From JAOTZA01 sp965224065 (GTDB taxonomy: Bacteria > Acidobacteriota > Thermoanaerobaculia > Multivoradales > JAHEKO01), in NCBI GenBank assembly GCA_965224065.1, contig CBDCYF010000005.1, positions 496,001-560,000 of the forward strand: DNA of 64,000 nt. The letters are read 5' to 3'. The position numbers were made by a program, and so were the translations under genes. The notes beneath the pieces were generated by a model. It was not told the origin of the DNA. It was given only the letters and a program-made list of their open reading frames with translations, and made no database searches. Below are positions 26,201 to 35,659 of the stretch, piece after piece (within the stretch, counting starts at the first letter, position 1; each line of letters starts with the position of its first letter).

Positions 26201-26920
26201 CTAAGTGAAGTTTCGCTCCGCCAAATTGATGAACTCGAGCACGAAGTCCTCCATCTCGGAGCGCGCCTGCCGTATCTCGTTGGAGAAGTAATTGAAACCG
26301 ATCAGTGCGGGGATGGCCGCCGCCAGACCGGCGGCGGTGTTGATCAGCGCCTCGGCGATCCCGGGCGCCACCGTCGCAAGAGAGGTGGAGCCGACGAGTC
26401 CGATGTCGCGAAAGGCGACCATGATCCCCCACACCGTGCCAAAGAGGCCGATGAAGGGACTGGCGGCCGCGGTCGTGGCGAGAAATCCCATACCGCGCGA
26501 CAGGACCTTGTGCTCGACGGCGAACCCCCGGCGCATACTCCGCTGGAGACCCTCGAGCGACTTGAGCCGGTAGCCCGGTGACGCGCTCTGGTCGCCCCGG
26601 TTGGCCTTGACCTGTGTGTCGATGTCCTCGTAGCCGACCTGAAACAGCCCGACCAGTGGAGAGGTCTCCAGCTCGCCGGCGACCGCGTTGACCTCGCTAA
26701 ATCGCTGGCTGCGCCGAAACACGTCCAGAAACCGATCAGTGTGCTTGTGCATACGGCGAAAATGGAGCGCCTTGTTGATCATGATCGCCCAGGAGGTGAG
26801 CGACATCACCGCCAGCACAAAAAAGACGAACTTGGCCATCGGCCCAGCCGTCAGGAAGAGCTCGAAGATCGAGGGAGCCCGCTCGCTGGGGATCTGTGCG
26901 ATGGGGAGAGGCCAGTTCAT
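26201..26920 (-). CDS. tolQ: MotA/TolQ/ExbB proton channel protein
   Basis: 239 aa from ATG 26920; an ATG at 27007 would add 29 residues with no recognisable feature. Three membrane helices: FVFFVLAVMSLTSWAIMI near the N terminus, and the pair GFLATTAAASPFIGLFGTVWGIMVAF and LINTAAGLAAAIPALIGFNYF. The conserved channel threonines are in LFGTVWG and NTAAGL. First gene of the minus-strand tolQRAB-pal-cpoB operon; its promoter should lie in the 196 nt shared with etfB. Confidence 0.95.
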   Translation of the reverse strand: MNWPLPIAQIPSERAPSIFELFLTAGPMAKFVFFVLAVMSLTSWAIMINKALHFRRMHKHTDRFLDVFRRSQRFSEVNAVAGELETSPLVGLFQVGYEDIDTQVKANRGDQSASPGYRLKSLEGLQRSMRRGFAVEHKVLSRGMGFLATTAAASPFIGLFGTVWGIMVAFRDIGLVGSTSLATVAPGIAEALINTAAGLAAAIPALIGFNYFSNEIRQARSEMEDFVLEFINLAERNFT

Positions 26921-27202
26921 CGAGAACGCGGGCGCCCGCGCCGGAAATGGGGCCGCAGGCGTAGTCGAAATCGCCCGCAGGATCTCGTGGAAAGGTAACA
27001 CGCGCATGGCGCGGATGTCTAATTCTTGGTTCAATGATCGCAACTTAGCTAGCAATGAGGGCGAGCTTGACCCGGCGGCCGCCGGTCCGTACTCTTTCGA
27101 GGTACGATCGTCGAGAGCCGCGCGGCCCGGCAAGAGATCCGGCCCACGGCTTTCCACTCACAGAGTAGGCGTCCCGGAGCCGGGACAGGAGAAGAGCAAG
27201 AT

Positions 27203-28003
27203 ATGCGGATCGGTGTGTGTATCAAACAAGTCCCGGACACGGAGGCACGTCTGCGCCTCGCCGGCGACGGACGGTGGATCGACGAGGAGGACATGCCCTT
27301 TGTCATCAATGAGAGCGACGAATACGCTCTCGAAGAAGCGCTCGCGATCGCCGAGAAGAGCGACGACGGCGAGGTGGTCGTGTTCAGCCTGGGAGGCGAG
27401 CGGGTGCGCGAGTCCTTGCGCAAGGCGCTCGCGATGGGCGCCCACCGCGCCGTCCATCTGAACGACGAGGCGTTCGAAGGAGGCGACTGCGCGGCCACCG
27501 CCCGCGCGCTGGCGGCGGCGCTGGCCCGCGAAGAGTGCGACCTCGTGCTGACCGGCTCGCAATCGGACGACGCCGGGTTTGGCGCCACGGCCTCGATGGT
27601 CGCGGGGCACCTCGGAGTGCCACACGCCTGGCTGGTGATGGGGCTCGAGGTGGAAGAGGGAGCCAAAACGGCCAAGGTGACTCGCGAAATGGAATCCGGA
27701 ATGAACGAGATCTTTCGGGTGGCGCTGCCGGCGGTGATCGAGGTCCAGGCGGGCATCAACCGGCCTCGCTACGCTTCGCTCAAGGGCATCATGGCGGCCA
27801 AACGCAAAGAGATCGCCGGACGGGCGCCGGCGGATCTCGATCTCACTCCCGAGGAGGTCGGCCGGGCCGGCTCGCGCACCGAGATGATCTCGGTGTTTTT
27901 TCCCGAAAGCGGCGAAGGCGCGCAGATTCTGGAGGGGGACGCCGCCCAGACGGCGGCCACCCTGGTCGAGAAGTTGCGTAGCGAAGCGAGGGTGCTGTCA
28001 TGA
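27203..28003 (+). CDS. etfB: Electron transfer flavoprotein beta subunit
   Basis: 266 aa. ETF-beta/FixA family: MRIGVCIKQVPDTEARL start, ESDEYALEEALAI, VVFSLGGERVRESLRKALAMGAHRAVHL and LTGSQSDDAGFG in the nucleotide-binding fold. The signature near 225 is VQAGINRPRYASLKGIMAAKRKEI. With EtfA it passes electrons from acyl-CoA and other dehydrogenases to the quinone pool. ATG start, 4-nt overlap with etfA. Confidence 0.96.
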   Translation: MRIGVCIKQVPDTEARLRLAGDGRWIDEEDMPFVINESDEYALEEALAIAEKSDDGEVVVFSLGGERVRESLRKALAMGAHRAVHLNDEAFEGGDCAATARALAAALAREECDLVLTGSQSDDAGFGATASMVAGHLGVPHAWLVMGLEVEEGAKTAKVTREMESGMNEIFRVALPAVIEVQAGINRPRYASLKGIMAAKRKEIAGRAPADLDLTPEEVGRAGSRTEMISVFFPESGEGAQILEGDAAQTAATLVEKLRSEARVLS

Positions 28004-28989
28004 CAGACTCGAAAAAGATCTGGATCGTTACCCAGCTACGCGACGGCTCGTTGCACCCGATGGCCCGCGAGGCGCTGGCCGCGGGCCGGCACCTGGCCGA
28101 GGCAGCCCAGGCGCAAGCGGAGGCGGTCATCCTCGGCGCCGGAGACGAGTCGGCGGTGGGGGAGGTGGCCGGGCTGGACTTGGCGGGCGTCAAGGCGATC
28201 GAGAGCCCCGAGCTCGCCACCTACACCCCGGGGGCCTATGTAGCGGCGCTCGCCGCGGCCATCGCAGAGCACACGCCGGTCGCAGTGGTGTTTCCCCACA
28301 GCTACCAGTCGGTCGACTATGTACCGCGGCTGGCGCATGCCGTCGACGCGTCTCTCGTACCCGAGGTGATCTCGTTTCGGCGCGAGGACGAGGAATGGAT
28401 CTTCCGCCGGCCGGTCTTTGGCGGCAAGCTGCAGGCGGACGTTCGAGTTCTGCCCGGTGGGGGCCCCACCTTTGTCACGGTGCAGTCCGGGGCGTTCGCG
28501 GCGGGCGATCTGGGGCCGGGCCAGGCCACTGTCGACAAGATCTCACCCGGACCGCTGGCAAGCGACCGCGAGATCCTCGGCGTGGAGGAAGTCGCCGGCG
28601 AGCAGGTCGACTTGACCCAGGCGGACATCATCGTGGCGGTGGGACGAGGGATCGGCGGCCCCGAGAACATGGCACTGGTCGAGGAGCTGGCCGCCGCGCT
28701 GGGGGGAGAGATCGGGGCCAGTCGCCCGGTGATCGACAACGGCTGGCTACCCCGCGATCGGCAGATCGGCTCGAGCGGGCAGACCGTGGCCCCCAAGCTC
28801 TATCTCGCCGTGGGCATCTCCGGGGCGATTCAGCACCTGGTCGGGATGAAGGGCTCGCAGACGGTCGTGGCGATCAACAAAGACGCCAGCGCCCCGATCT
28901 TCGGGATTTCCGAGTACGGAATCGTGGGGGATTTGCACGAAGTCGTGCCGGCACTGATCGAGGCGGTCAAAGAGGCGAGGGCAGGGTAG
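28000..28989 (+). CDS. etfA: Electron transfer flavoprotein alpha subunit
   Basis: 329 aa. The N-terminal domain (about 1-190) pairs with EtfB. The C-terminal FAD domain has the family signature: ADIIVAVGRGIGG, GASRPVIDNGWLPRDRQIGSSGQTVAPKLYLAVGISGAIQH and VVAINKDASAPIFGISEYGIVGD. FAD-binding Arg and the SGQT motif are present, so it should be functional. Convergent with the RNA methyltransferase gene 10 nt away. Confidence 0.96.
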   Translation: MTDSKKIWIVTQLRDGSLHPMAREALAAGRHLAEAAQAQAEAVILGAGDESAVGEVAGLDLAGVKAIESPELATYTPGAYVAALAAAIAEHTPVAVVFPHSYQSVDYVPRLAHAVDASLVPEVISFRREDEEWIFRRPVFGGKLQADVRVLPGGGPTFVTVQSGAFAAGDLGPGQATVDKISPGPLASDREILGVEEVAGEQVDLTQADIIVAVGRGIGGPENMALVEELAAALGGEIGASRPVIDNGWLPRDRQIGSSGQTVAPKLYLAVGISGAIQHLVGMKGSQTVVAINKDASAPIFGISEYGIVGDLHEVVPALIEAVKEARAG

Positions 28990-28999
28990 CCGGCTGGGC

Positions 29000-29782
29000 C
29001 TAGCTGTTTCTTCGCCGGATCTCGAAAAGCGCCACCGCCGCTGCGACCGCCGTGTTGAGCGATTCGACCGGGGCGGCTAGCGGGATCGTGACCTGCAGGT
29101 CGCAGCCGGCGAGCGTCGCCGGGGAGAGCCCGTGCGCCTCGGCGCCGAGCGCCAGGATCAGCGGTCTGTCGAGGTCGGCCCGATCGAGGTCCACGCCTCC
29201 ATGGGCAACCAGTGCGACACTGCGAGGTCTCTGCTCAGAGTAACGTTGCTCGAGCTCGCCGAGCGTTGTGCCCGAGGCGAGTGGGATCCGCAGCAAGCTT
29301 CCGGCCGAGCCACGCAGCGCCCGCGGGTGCCGCGGGCTCGCCGATCCATGCCGGCCGGGCGAGATGGCCAGGCCCGAGGCGCCGGCCGCCTCGGCGGTTC
29401 GAGCCAGCGCGCCCAGGTTCCCGGGGTCCTGGATCCCTTCCGCAAATACCAGCGGGCCGGCGAGCCGCCCGGGCAGGCGGTCGATCCCGGCCTCCGGAAA
29501 GCTCACCGCGGCGACGACCCCGCGGGGTGCGTCGGCATCCGCGACTTCCTCGAGCAGCCTTGTCTCGACGACCAGCGCCGGCTCGGGGAGCAGCCGGGCC
29601 AGCTCGTGGCCGGGTCCGGTCTCCGAGAAATCCGGGGTCGCCAGAACGTAGTCGAGATCGAGCCCCGCGGCGATCGCGTCGGCAATCAAATGCGGCCCTT
29701 CGAGAAGCGCGCGCCCCGCTTCTTTACAGGCCTTGAGCCTCCGAATATCCTTGAGCCGTTGGTTGTCGCGACTGACGATCAT
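29000..29782 (-). CDS. TrmH/SpoU-family RNA 2'-O-methyltransferase
   Basis: 260 aa. The N-terminal substrate-binding domain (about 1-100, RALLEGPHLIADAIAAGLDLDYVL) precedes a SPOUT knot with the three motifs: NLGALARTAEAAGA (residue Asn/Arg motif 1), LALGAEAHGLSP (motif 2) and IPLAAPVESLNTAVAAAVALFE (motif 3). It uses SAM to methylate a ribose in tRNA or rRNA; the target (RlmB-like 23S or TrmH-like tRNA) cannot be told from the sequence. metK, which makes SAM, is about 0.8 kb away. Confidence 0.92.
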   Translation of the reverse strand: MIVSRDNQRLKDIRRLKACKEAGRALLEGPHLIADAIAAGLDLDYVLATPDFSETGPGHELARLLPEPALVVETRLLEEVADADAPRGVVAAVSFPEAGIDRLPGRLAGPLVFAEGIQDPGNLGALARTAEAAGASGLAISPGRHGSASPRHPRALRGSAGSLLRIPLASGTTLGELEQRYSEQRPRSVALVAHGGVDLDRADLDRPLILALGAEAHGLSPATLAGCDLQVTIPLAAPVESLNTAVAAAVALFEIRRRNS

Positions 29783-29808
29783 CGCTCGCCGATCCTAGCC
29801 CGACCTTC

Positions 29809-30417
29809 GTGCAGGCACCTCCCGCGGACCCCAACGTCTTTTGGAACCGGCTGGCGCGCGGTATCGACGTCGCCGTTGCGGGCGGTGCCACCGAGGTTCT
29901 TCTGGGAGTGCGGGAGGGGTTTCTCCGTTACTTTCACGACGCCCTCGGGCGCAGGGTCGCGGTGGGAGTGGTCCCGCAGCCCGACAGGGAAGACCGCGCG
30001 GGCCTGCCGTTAAGCGACACCGAGACCCTCGAGGCAACCCGCGCCCGCGCCGCCCTGCTGCGCGACCACCTGGGCGGGGAATACGACTTCTACGTCGCCT
30101 CTTCGGGTGGCCTCCACTCGGTAGCTATCGGCGACGACGAACGATTCTTTATCCGCTGCTGGACCGTCGTGCTGGGCAGGCAAGGGGAGGCGTGGGGTGG
30201 CAGCGGGTCGCAGCAACTGCCGGAGGAGTTGACGCAACCCGGCGGCGAAGGGCGGAGCGCTCGGCCTTTGGTGGTGCCGGGAACGCGACGCCGGGGAGGG
30301 ATGCTCAGCTCGTTGACCGGGCGTCTGGAAAACCGGCGCAGCGCGGTGGCCCTGTCGACGGTTCACGCACTGTCGACCCTCTTCTACGGTATGCTCGAGA
30401 GGCGGGATCGACGGTAG
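29809..30417 (+). CDS. DUF84 (YjjX-like) nucleoside triphosphatase homologue
   Basis: 202 aa, GTG start, divergent from the methyltransferase by 26 nt. It aligns by eye with the DUF84 inosine/xanthosine triphosphatase pattern: LLGVREGFLRYFHDAL, QP then LSDTETLEATRARAALL, YDFYVASSGGLHS, WTVVLGRQGEAWGGSGSQQLPEEL and LSSLTGRLENRRSAVALS. The usual acidic Glu of the IEGG/IEAG motif is replaced (SSGG), so activity toward deaminated purine nucleotides may be altered or lost. Confidence 0.65.
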   Translation: MQAPPADPNVFWNRLARGIDVAVAGGATEVLLGVREGFLRYFHDALGRRVAVGVVPQPDREDRAGLPLSDTETLEATRARAALLRDHLGGEYDFYVASSGGLHSVAIGDDERFFIRCWTVVLGRQGEAWGGSGSQQLPEELTQPGGEGRSARPLVVPGTRRRGGMLSSLTGRLENRRSAVALSTVHALSTLFYGMLERRDRR

Positions 30418-30511
30418 ATGCACTCGCGCCGGCAAGGCTCCCGGCGTCGTGAACGGAGCACTCCAAATTGGCCCCGTCCCGCTGTTCTGTTAGCATTTGA
30501 GAGTACACATC

Positions 30512-30531
30512 TACCGGGTCTCGGCCCGGTA
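30512..30531 (+). promoter_or_regulatory. Hairpin in the metK leader
   Basis: TACCGGG-TCTCGG-CCCGGTA, a perfect 7-bp stem with a 6-nt loop, ends 40 nt before the metK start. It may be an RNA control element or simply the end of the upstream transcript. The conserved cores of SAM riboswitch classes I and II are not recognisable. Confidence 0.35.
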
Positions 30532-30571
30532 CACACTTCCAGATACGGCCGACACGCGAGGCTAGATACCC

Positions 30572-31753
30572 ATGAAAAGAGAAGTACGCCTGTTTTCCTC
30601 CGAATCGGTGACCGAGGGTCATCCGGACAAGGTTGCCGATCAGATCTCGGACGCGGTCCTGGATGCCGCACTGGCCGACGACCCCACCAGCCGAGTGGCC
30701 TGCGAGACGCTGGTGTCGACCGGGCTGGTGCTGATCGCCGGCGAGATCACCACCAACTCGGAGATCCAGCACTCCGCGCTCGCCCGCAAGACCATCGAAG
30801 AGATCGGCTACACCGATCCGGACTATGGTTTTGACTGCGACAACTGCTCGGTGCTCAATTCGATCGACAAGCAATCCCCCGACATCGCCATGGGTGTGGA
30901 CACCGGTGGCGCCGGGGATCAGGGCCTGATGTTCGGCTACGCCTGTCGCGAGACGCCGGAATTGATGCCGCTCCCGATCACCCTCGCCCACAAGCTCTCC
31001 AAGCGGCTGGCCGACGTCCGCCGATCGGGCGACGTAGCGGGATTGCGGCCGGACGGCAAGAGTCAGGTCACGGTGGCTTACGGCGAAGACGGGATGCCCA
31101 CCCGGGTCGACACCGTGGTGATCTCCACCCAGCACGACCCGGAGCTGACCCAGGAGCAACTGAGCGACGAGGTCATCGACAAGATCATCCGACCGACGAT
31201 CCCGGCGGACCTGCTCGATGGAGACACCATCTTTCACGTCAACCCGACGGGGCGCTTTGTCACCGGCGGACCCAAGGGCGACTGCGGGCTCACTGGCCGC
31301 AAGATCATCGTCGACACCTATGGCGGTGTCGGCTCGCACGGCGGCGGCGCGTTCTCGGGCAAGGACCCGACAAAGGTCGACCGGTCGGCCTGTTACATGG
31401 CGCGGCATATCGCCAAGAACCTGGTGGCGGCGGGCCTGGCGGACCGTATTTCGGTCCAGCTCGCCTATGCCATCGGTGTGGCCGAGCCGGTGTCGGTCTA
31501 TGTCGACACCTTTGGCTCCTCAGAGCTCGACGAGGCCGCGATCGAAAAGCTGATCCGGGCGGAATTTCCGCTCACCCCGGCGGGCATCATCGAGTACCTG
31601 GACCTGCGCCGTCCGATCTACCGGCGCACGGCGGCGTACGGTCACTTCGGGCGCGAGTCCGAGGGCTTCCGCTGGGAGGCAACCGAGCGGGCCGACGAGA
31701 TTCGCTCTGCGGCCGGTGTCGCCGGTCAGGTCTCGGCTACGGCCGCGAGCTAG
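30572..31753 (+). CDS. metK: S-adenosylmethionine synthetase
   Basis: 393 aa, normal length. Signatures: SVTEGHPDKVADQISDAVLDA (ATP/Met site, catalytic His), then DQGLMFGYA, and GGGAFSGKDPTKVDRS phosphate loop with neighbouring GGPKGDCGLTGRKIIVDTYGG. It makes SAM from methionine and ATP in the cytosol. Internal residues are intact. Single gene with its own upstream leader. Confidence 0.98.
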   Translation: MKREVRLFSSESVTEGHPDKVADQISDAVLDAALADDPTSRVACETLVSTGLVLIAGEITTNSEIQHSALARKTIEEIGYTDPDYGFDCDNCSVLNSIDKQSPDIAMGVDTGGAGDQGLMFGYACRETPELMPLPITLAHKLSKRLADVRRSGDVAGLRPDGKSQVTVAYGEDGMPTRVDTVVISTQHDPELTQEQLSDEVIDKIIRPTIPADLLDGDTIFHVNPTGRFVTGGPKGDCGLTGRKIIVDTYGGVGSHGGGAFSGKDPTKVDRSACYMARHIAKNLVAAGLADRISVQLAYAIGVAEPVSVYVDTFGSSELDEAAIEKLIRAEFPLTPAGIIEYLDLRRPIYRRTAAYGHFGRESEGFRWEATERADEIRSAAGVAGQVSATAAS

Positions 31754-31777
31754 TCCGAGACGCCGCCGACAAGGCCC

Positions 31778-32242
31778 TCAGTGGGCGCTCGGAGCGTCGA
31801 CGTCCACTTCCTGCCAGGCCTTGCCGTACTTGAGCACGTCGTGCTTGAGCAGGTCGAACTCGGTCTGCCGTGGCCGCGGGCGGGCGTCGCGGTACACCGT
31901 GTCGCACCGATAGCAAACCACTGACTCCGGCAGCCGGTAGTAAAGGATGAGGTCCACCAGGGCCAGGACGACCAGCGAAAGCCCGTAGGTCCATGGCACC
32001 AGGGCGGCGCCGAGCGCCACCAGGCCACATCCCCAGGCTCGATTGAAATCACGCTGCCGGTAGAGATGCTCGCAGCCGCAGACCCCGCAGCTCGTCACAC
32101 CGGGGGGTGGCCCCGGCTCCACGACCGTCGGGTCGACGGCGTGCGAATCGGCACAATTGGGACAGACGATTTGAGTATCGGCCGGTGTCAGCGTGGTGCG
32201 AAAGGGCAGGCCGCAGGCTTTGCACTGGGTGCGGATCCGCAT
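31778..32242 (-). CDS. Zinc-ribbon membrane protein
   Basis: 154 aa. Two N-terminal CxxC pairs (CKACGLPF, CPNCAD) and a second set (CGVCGCEHLY, CYRCDTVY) flank a hydrophobic region (about 68-103, GCGLVALGAALVPWTYGLSLVVLALVDLILYY). It looks like a small membrane protein with two rubredoxin-like zinc knuckles. Function not recognised. It runs tail to tail with metK and is followed by, and probably co-transcribed with, no further gene on its strand; the membrane gene upstream (32267) is 24 nt away and likely in the same operon. Confidence 0.6.
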   Translation of the reverse strand: MRIRTQCKACGLPFRTTLTPADTQIVCPNCADSHAVDPTVVEPGPPPGVTSCGVCGCEHLYRQRDFNRAWGCGLVALGAALVPWTYGLSLVVLALVDLILYYRLPESVVCYRCDTVYRDARPRPRQTEFDLLKHDVLKYGKAWQEVDVDAPSAH

Positions 32243-32266
32243 GGAAGGGTTGGCGAGAAGGGGAGG

Positions 32267-33082
32267 CTAAATCGGGACGCCGACCGACAGGGTCACATAG
32301 TAAGCGGTGATCTCGCCGATAAAGGTCCCGACCACCAGGACATAGAGAATCCCCGTCGCCGATTGGTTTGATTTCTGGCGCGCGCAGTTGAGCGACATCA
32401 CCGCCAGGAGCAGCGGGATGGCCAGCCCCCAAAGCAGACGGAACCAGAAGAACATCCCCTGGCCAGAGAATCCTATAAGGAGGCGGAGCGGGTGGGGCTC
32501 GACCAATTGGTCGACGCGTGAAGCCGCCAGCAAGCTCGAGCCCAAGGTGAGCCATCGGACCACCACCAGCGCGAGCAGAACCCAGCAAAAAAGCGTCAGG
32601 TGCTTGAAGGCGAGGCGGGGCGCGATCAGGTACCAGTGGCCGAGCAACATGGTGATCAGCGACCAGCCCAGCAGCAGCGCGGAGGCCAGCAGCGCCGCGT
32701 CGAGCAACAGACCGCGGTGGGGAAGGGGGGCGACCTCGTGGACTAGCGCCCGTCCGGCGAGGAGCAGCGCGGCCACCGAGGCCGCCAGGCTCACGCTGAC
32801 CGCCCAACGCCCACCCGACCAGCTCTCGCGCCAGACAAAACCGTAGTAAACAAAGGCCCCGGCCAAGGCCAGGTGGAGGGCGATTGCGCCGGTCGCCGAA
32901 GCGCCCGCGAAAGGCTGGAACGGATGGAGCCAGAACACCGTAACGGCCAGCCCCAACAACCCGAGGACGATCAGGGCGTTCATCTGGAAGTAGCCCCGAC
33001 CCAAGTCGTCTTCGCGGATCCAGTAGAGGGTCGACAGTGAGCCCGCGGTGGTGGCGAGCAGGAACAGAAAGAAGATACCCAT
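32267..33082 (-). CDS. Polytopic membrane protein, unknown function
   Basis: 271 aa with about eight hydrophobic helices (for example LIVLGLLGLAVTVFWLH, LLLDAALLASALLLGWSLITMLLGHWYLI and LLWGLAIPLLLAVMSL). Conserved-looking histidines lie in membrane-edge positions (LGHWYLIAPRLAFKHLTLF), which could ligate heme or metal, but no family is recognised. It sits between the zinc-ribbon gene and lptFG on the same strand. Confidence 0.6.
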   Translation of the reverse strand: MGIFFLFLLATTAGSLSTLYWIREDDLGRGYFQMNALIVLGLLGLAVTVFWLHPFQPFAGASATGAIALHLALAGAFVYYGFVWRESWSGGRWAVSVSLAASVAALLLAGRALVHEVAPLPHRGLLLDAALLASALLLGWSLITMLLGHWYLIAPRLAFKHLTLFCWVLLALVVVRWLTLGSSLLAASRVDQLVEPHPLRLLIGFSGQGMFFWFRLLWGLAIPLLLAVMSLNCARQKSNQSATGILYVLVVGTFIGEITAYYVTLSVGVPI

Positions 33083-33175
33083 CGGCGGCGGATGATACCG
33101 CGGACGCGGTCGGGAGTACCCGCCTCAACCGGATTCCGCCCGGCTAACGGCTCTCTTTCTGAAAGCTAGTGAAAG

Positions 33176-35575
33176 CTAGGTCTCGACACCGAGAAAGCCG
33201 TACAGCGCCAACAATACAAAGGCGAACGATGGGCTCCAGACCGCCACCACCGGCGGCAAGGTACCGGTCTCACCCAGCATGGTGGAGAAGGCATAGGCGC
33301 CGAGAAACACCATCCCCAGGCTGATCCCAATGCCGACGCCGTAGAGGGCGCCCCGCCGACCCAGCCGAAAAGAGAAGGGGAGCGCGACCAGCGCCATGAC
33401 AAAGCAGATCGCCGGGAACCCGAGCTTTTTTGCCAGCGCCACCCGCAGATCGGGGACCTTCTGGCCGCTCGATTCGATCTCCCCGATGTGGTCGCGCAGC
33501 TCGGCGTAGGAGAGCGCCTCGGGATGCCGAAACTCGGACTCGAAGTACTCGGGGGTCTCGGGAAAGTCTCCCAGGACCGGCTCCGAATAGCGCTGGTAAC
33601 TGACCGTCTCCCGACCGTCGAAGGTCCGGGTCCAGGCGTCATCAAACCGCCAGCCGTCCCCGACATAGGTGGCCTTGTTGGCGAACAGGCGACGGACCAA
33701 CCGGTTGTCGTCGTCGAACTCGAAGACCTGGAGCCTGTGAAGCGCTTGCTCGCCGGGGTCGTAGTGCAGGTAGTTGTAGATGTAGCGCCCCTGCCCATAG
33801 AGCCAGTTGTGGTCGGCGCGACGATACGAACGCACGACCTTTTTGCCGTGGATCCGATCCTCGAGCATCGCGACCCGCTGATTGGAGCTCGGCAGCACCT
33901 TGGCCTCCAGAAAGGCCAACAGCCCGACCACCGCCAGCGAGGCCAGCAGCGCTGGCGCCGCCAGCCGGTAAACGCTCACTCCGGAGGCCTTCGCGGCGAT
34001 GACCTCGTTGTTGCGCGACAGCAGACCAAATACGACCAAGGTGGTGATTAGCACGACAAATGGCGCCAGATCATAGGTGTTCTGAAATGACACGTACTTG
34101 TAGTAGTCAACGATGACGTCTGGGGGCACGTCGTTGTTGATAAAGCTGTCGGCCTTCTCGGTGAGGTCGGCGATACCGAAGACCACCAAAGTCGATAGCA
34201 AAATCAGGACAAAAGCGGAGAAGAATCGCCGGATCACGTAACGGTCGAGACGCGAGAGCAGACGCCGCCTGAGGGTGGGAAGCCGCAGGACCACATCCTT
34301 GGTGCCGGTCGAGCCGGCCGGGCGTGTGGCCACGGCAGCGGCCGTGGCTTGCGGGTCTGCTTGCCGAGGTTTTCTCTTGCGCAGCCCGAAGAACCGCTTG
34401 AGCCAGGGAACGATCCGCCAGCCGGTGGTGCGGATCCATCGGTCCAGCGGGCCCAGCAGCGGCTTGTCCTTGTTGCGCCGCACCAGGAGCGCCAGCCCTA
34501 CAGAGCCGAGCGCGAGATTGGGGAGCCACATCGACAGCCAGGCCGGGATCTGCCCGGCGCCCGCGGCTTCCTCGCCGTTCTTGATCAATACGTAGAAGAT
34601 CAGGATGACACCGATCGAGACCGCGAAACCGGTCGCCCGGCCACCGCCTCGCTGACGGCTGAAACCCAGCACCACGCCGAGGATCCCAAAGACCAGGCAC
34701 GACGCCGGAAAGGAAAATTTCTTGTGCAGCTCCACCCGAGTGAGATTGCGCAGCACCTCCGGCAGGGCTTCGTCATCGAGCTGTGCCCTGAGCTCCGAGA
34801 TCGTCAACGAGCGCACTCCCTTGCGGACCCGATATCTCTTTTGCTCGTTGACGGCGTCCGGGTCTTCGATGCGCTCCCGCAGGTTGACGTTGGTCGTCAC
34901 CTCGTAGTCGGCGGGGTCGGGGAACCGGACCACGTGGGTGATGGCGTTCTGCAGATTGAGCACGATGCTCTCGCCGCGCTCGTCATACGCCACGGTTCCC
35001 GAATCGGCGACATGCAGCTTGTGCTCGCCGTCCGGCTGCTCGGTGGCCATAAAGATGCCGCTCCAGGCATCGTCTCCGGGCTCCGTGTCGAAGATGTAGA
35101 GCAGGACCCCACGCCATTCCTCGAAGAAGACCCGCGGCTCGACCATTCCGGCAAAGCTGCGGGAGATGATGTCGCCCCGCAGTCGGACCACTTCGGAGTT
35201 GCCCCACGGCAGCACCAGGGTCATCAAGAGGACGCTCAGGATCGTCACCGCGCCGCAGAGATAGAGGATCGGGCGGAGCAGGCTGTACAGGCTCTGGCCG
35301 CAGGCCCGCATGGCGGTGATCTCGCTGTCGGCCGATAACCGGGCGACGGCCACCAACACTCCGAACAGCAGAGCCATCGGGACGGTGATCACCAGGATGT
35401 TTGGCAAGCTGTAGAGAACCAGCTCACCGACCTGGGCCGCCGGCACATCCCGCTTGATGATGAAGTCGGCCGACCGGAAGAGGAGCTGAATCAGCAGGAT
35501 CGAGGTGTAGATCAGAAACCCGATCCCGAACGGGCCCAGGATCTCCGTTATGACATGGCGGTCCAGCCGGCGCAC
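33176..35575 (-). CDS. LptF-LptG fusion: LPS-export ABC permease
   Basis: 799 aa, twice the size of a single LptF or LptG. Residues 1-390 form one permease of the YjgP/YjgQ family (LDRHVITEILGPFGIGFLIYTSILLIQLLF, and LSADSEITAMRACGQSLYSLL). After a charged linker (about 370-430, with RKRKPRQADPQATAAAVATRP), residues about 437-799 form a second (LDRYVIRRFFSAFVLILLSTLVVFGIADL, LSRNNEVIAAKASGVSVYRL). Each half has the usual six-helix plus periplasmic beta-jellyroll plan. LptB (47435) should supply the ATPase. One reading frame with no stop. Confidence 0.93.
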   Translation of the reverse strand: MRRLDRHVITEILGPFGIGFLIYTSILLIQLLFRSADFIIKRDVPAAQVGELVLYSLPNILVITVPMALLFGVLVAVARLSADSEITAMRACGQSLYSLLRPILYLCGAVTILSVLLMTLVLPWGNSEVVRLRGDIISRSFAGMVEPRVFFEEWRGVLLYIFDTEPGDDAWSGIFMATEQPDGEHKLHVADSGTVAYDERGESIVLNLQNAITHVVRFPDPADYEVTTNVNLRERIEDPDAVNEQKRYRVRKGVRSLTISELRAQLDDEALPEVLRNLTRVELHKKFSFPASCLVFGILGVVLGFSRQRGGGRATGFAVSIGVILIFYVLIKNGEEAAGAGQIPAWLSMWLPNLALGSVGLALLVRRNKDKPLLGPLDRWIRTTGWRIVPWLKRFFGLRKRKPRQADPQATAAAVATRPAGSTGTKDVVLRLPTLRRRLLSRLDRYVIRRFFSAFVLILLSTLVVFGIADLTEKADSFINNDVPPDVIVDYYKYVSFQNTYDLAPFVVLITTLVVFGLLSRNNEVIAAKASGVSVYRLAAPALLASLAVVGLLAFLEAKVLPSSNQRVAMLEDRIHGKKVVRSYRRADHNWLYGQGRYIYNYLHYDPGEQALHRLQVFEFDDDNRLVRRLFANKATYVGDGWRFDDAWTRTFDGRETVSYQRYSEPVLGDFPETPEYFESEFRHPEALSYAELRDHIGEIESSGQKVPDLRVALAKKLGFPAICFVMALVALPFSFRLGRRGALYGVGIGISLGMVFLGAYAFSTMLGETGTLPPVVAVWSPSFAFVLLALYGFLGVET

Positions 35576-35659
35576 GGCTAGGGATTATAGGGAAGCTGCG
35601 GCCTGGAAGGGCGGCGGATACGAGTTTTCGCTTTGTGGTTACTTAGGGTCCGATAAGAT

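Noticed and set aside
30418..30571. SAM riboswitch before metK
   Set aside because: No conserved core of any SAM class was recognisable; only a simple 7-bp hairpin is present.
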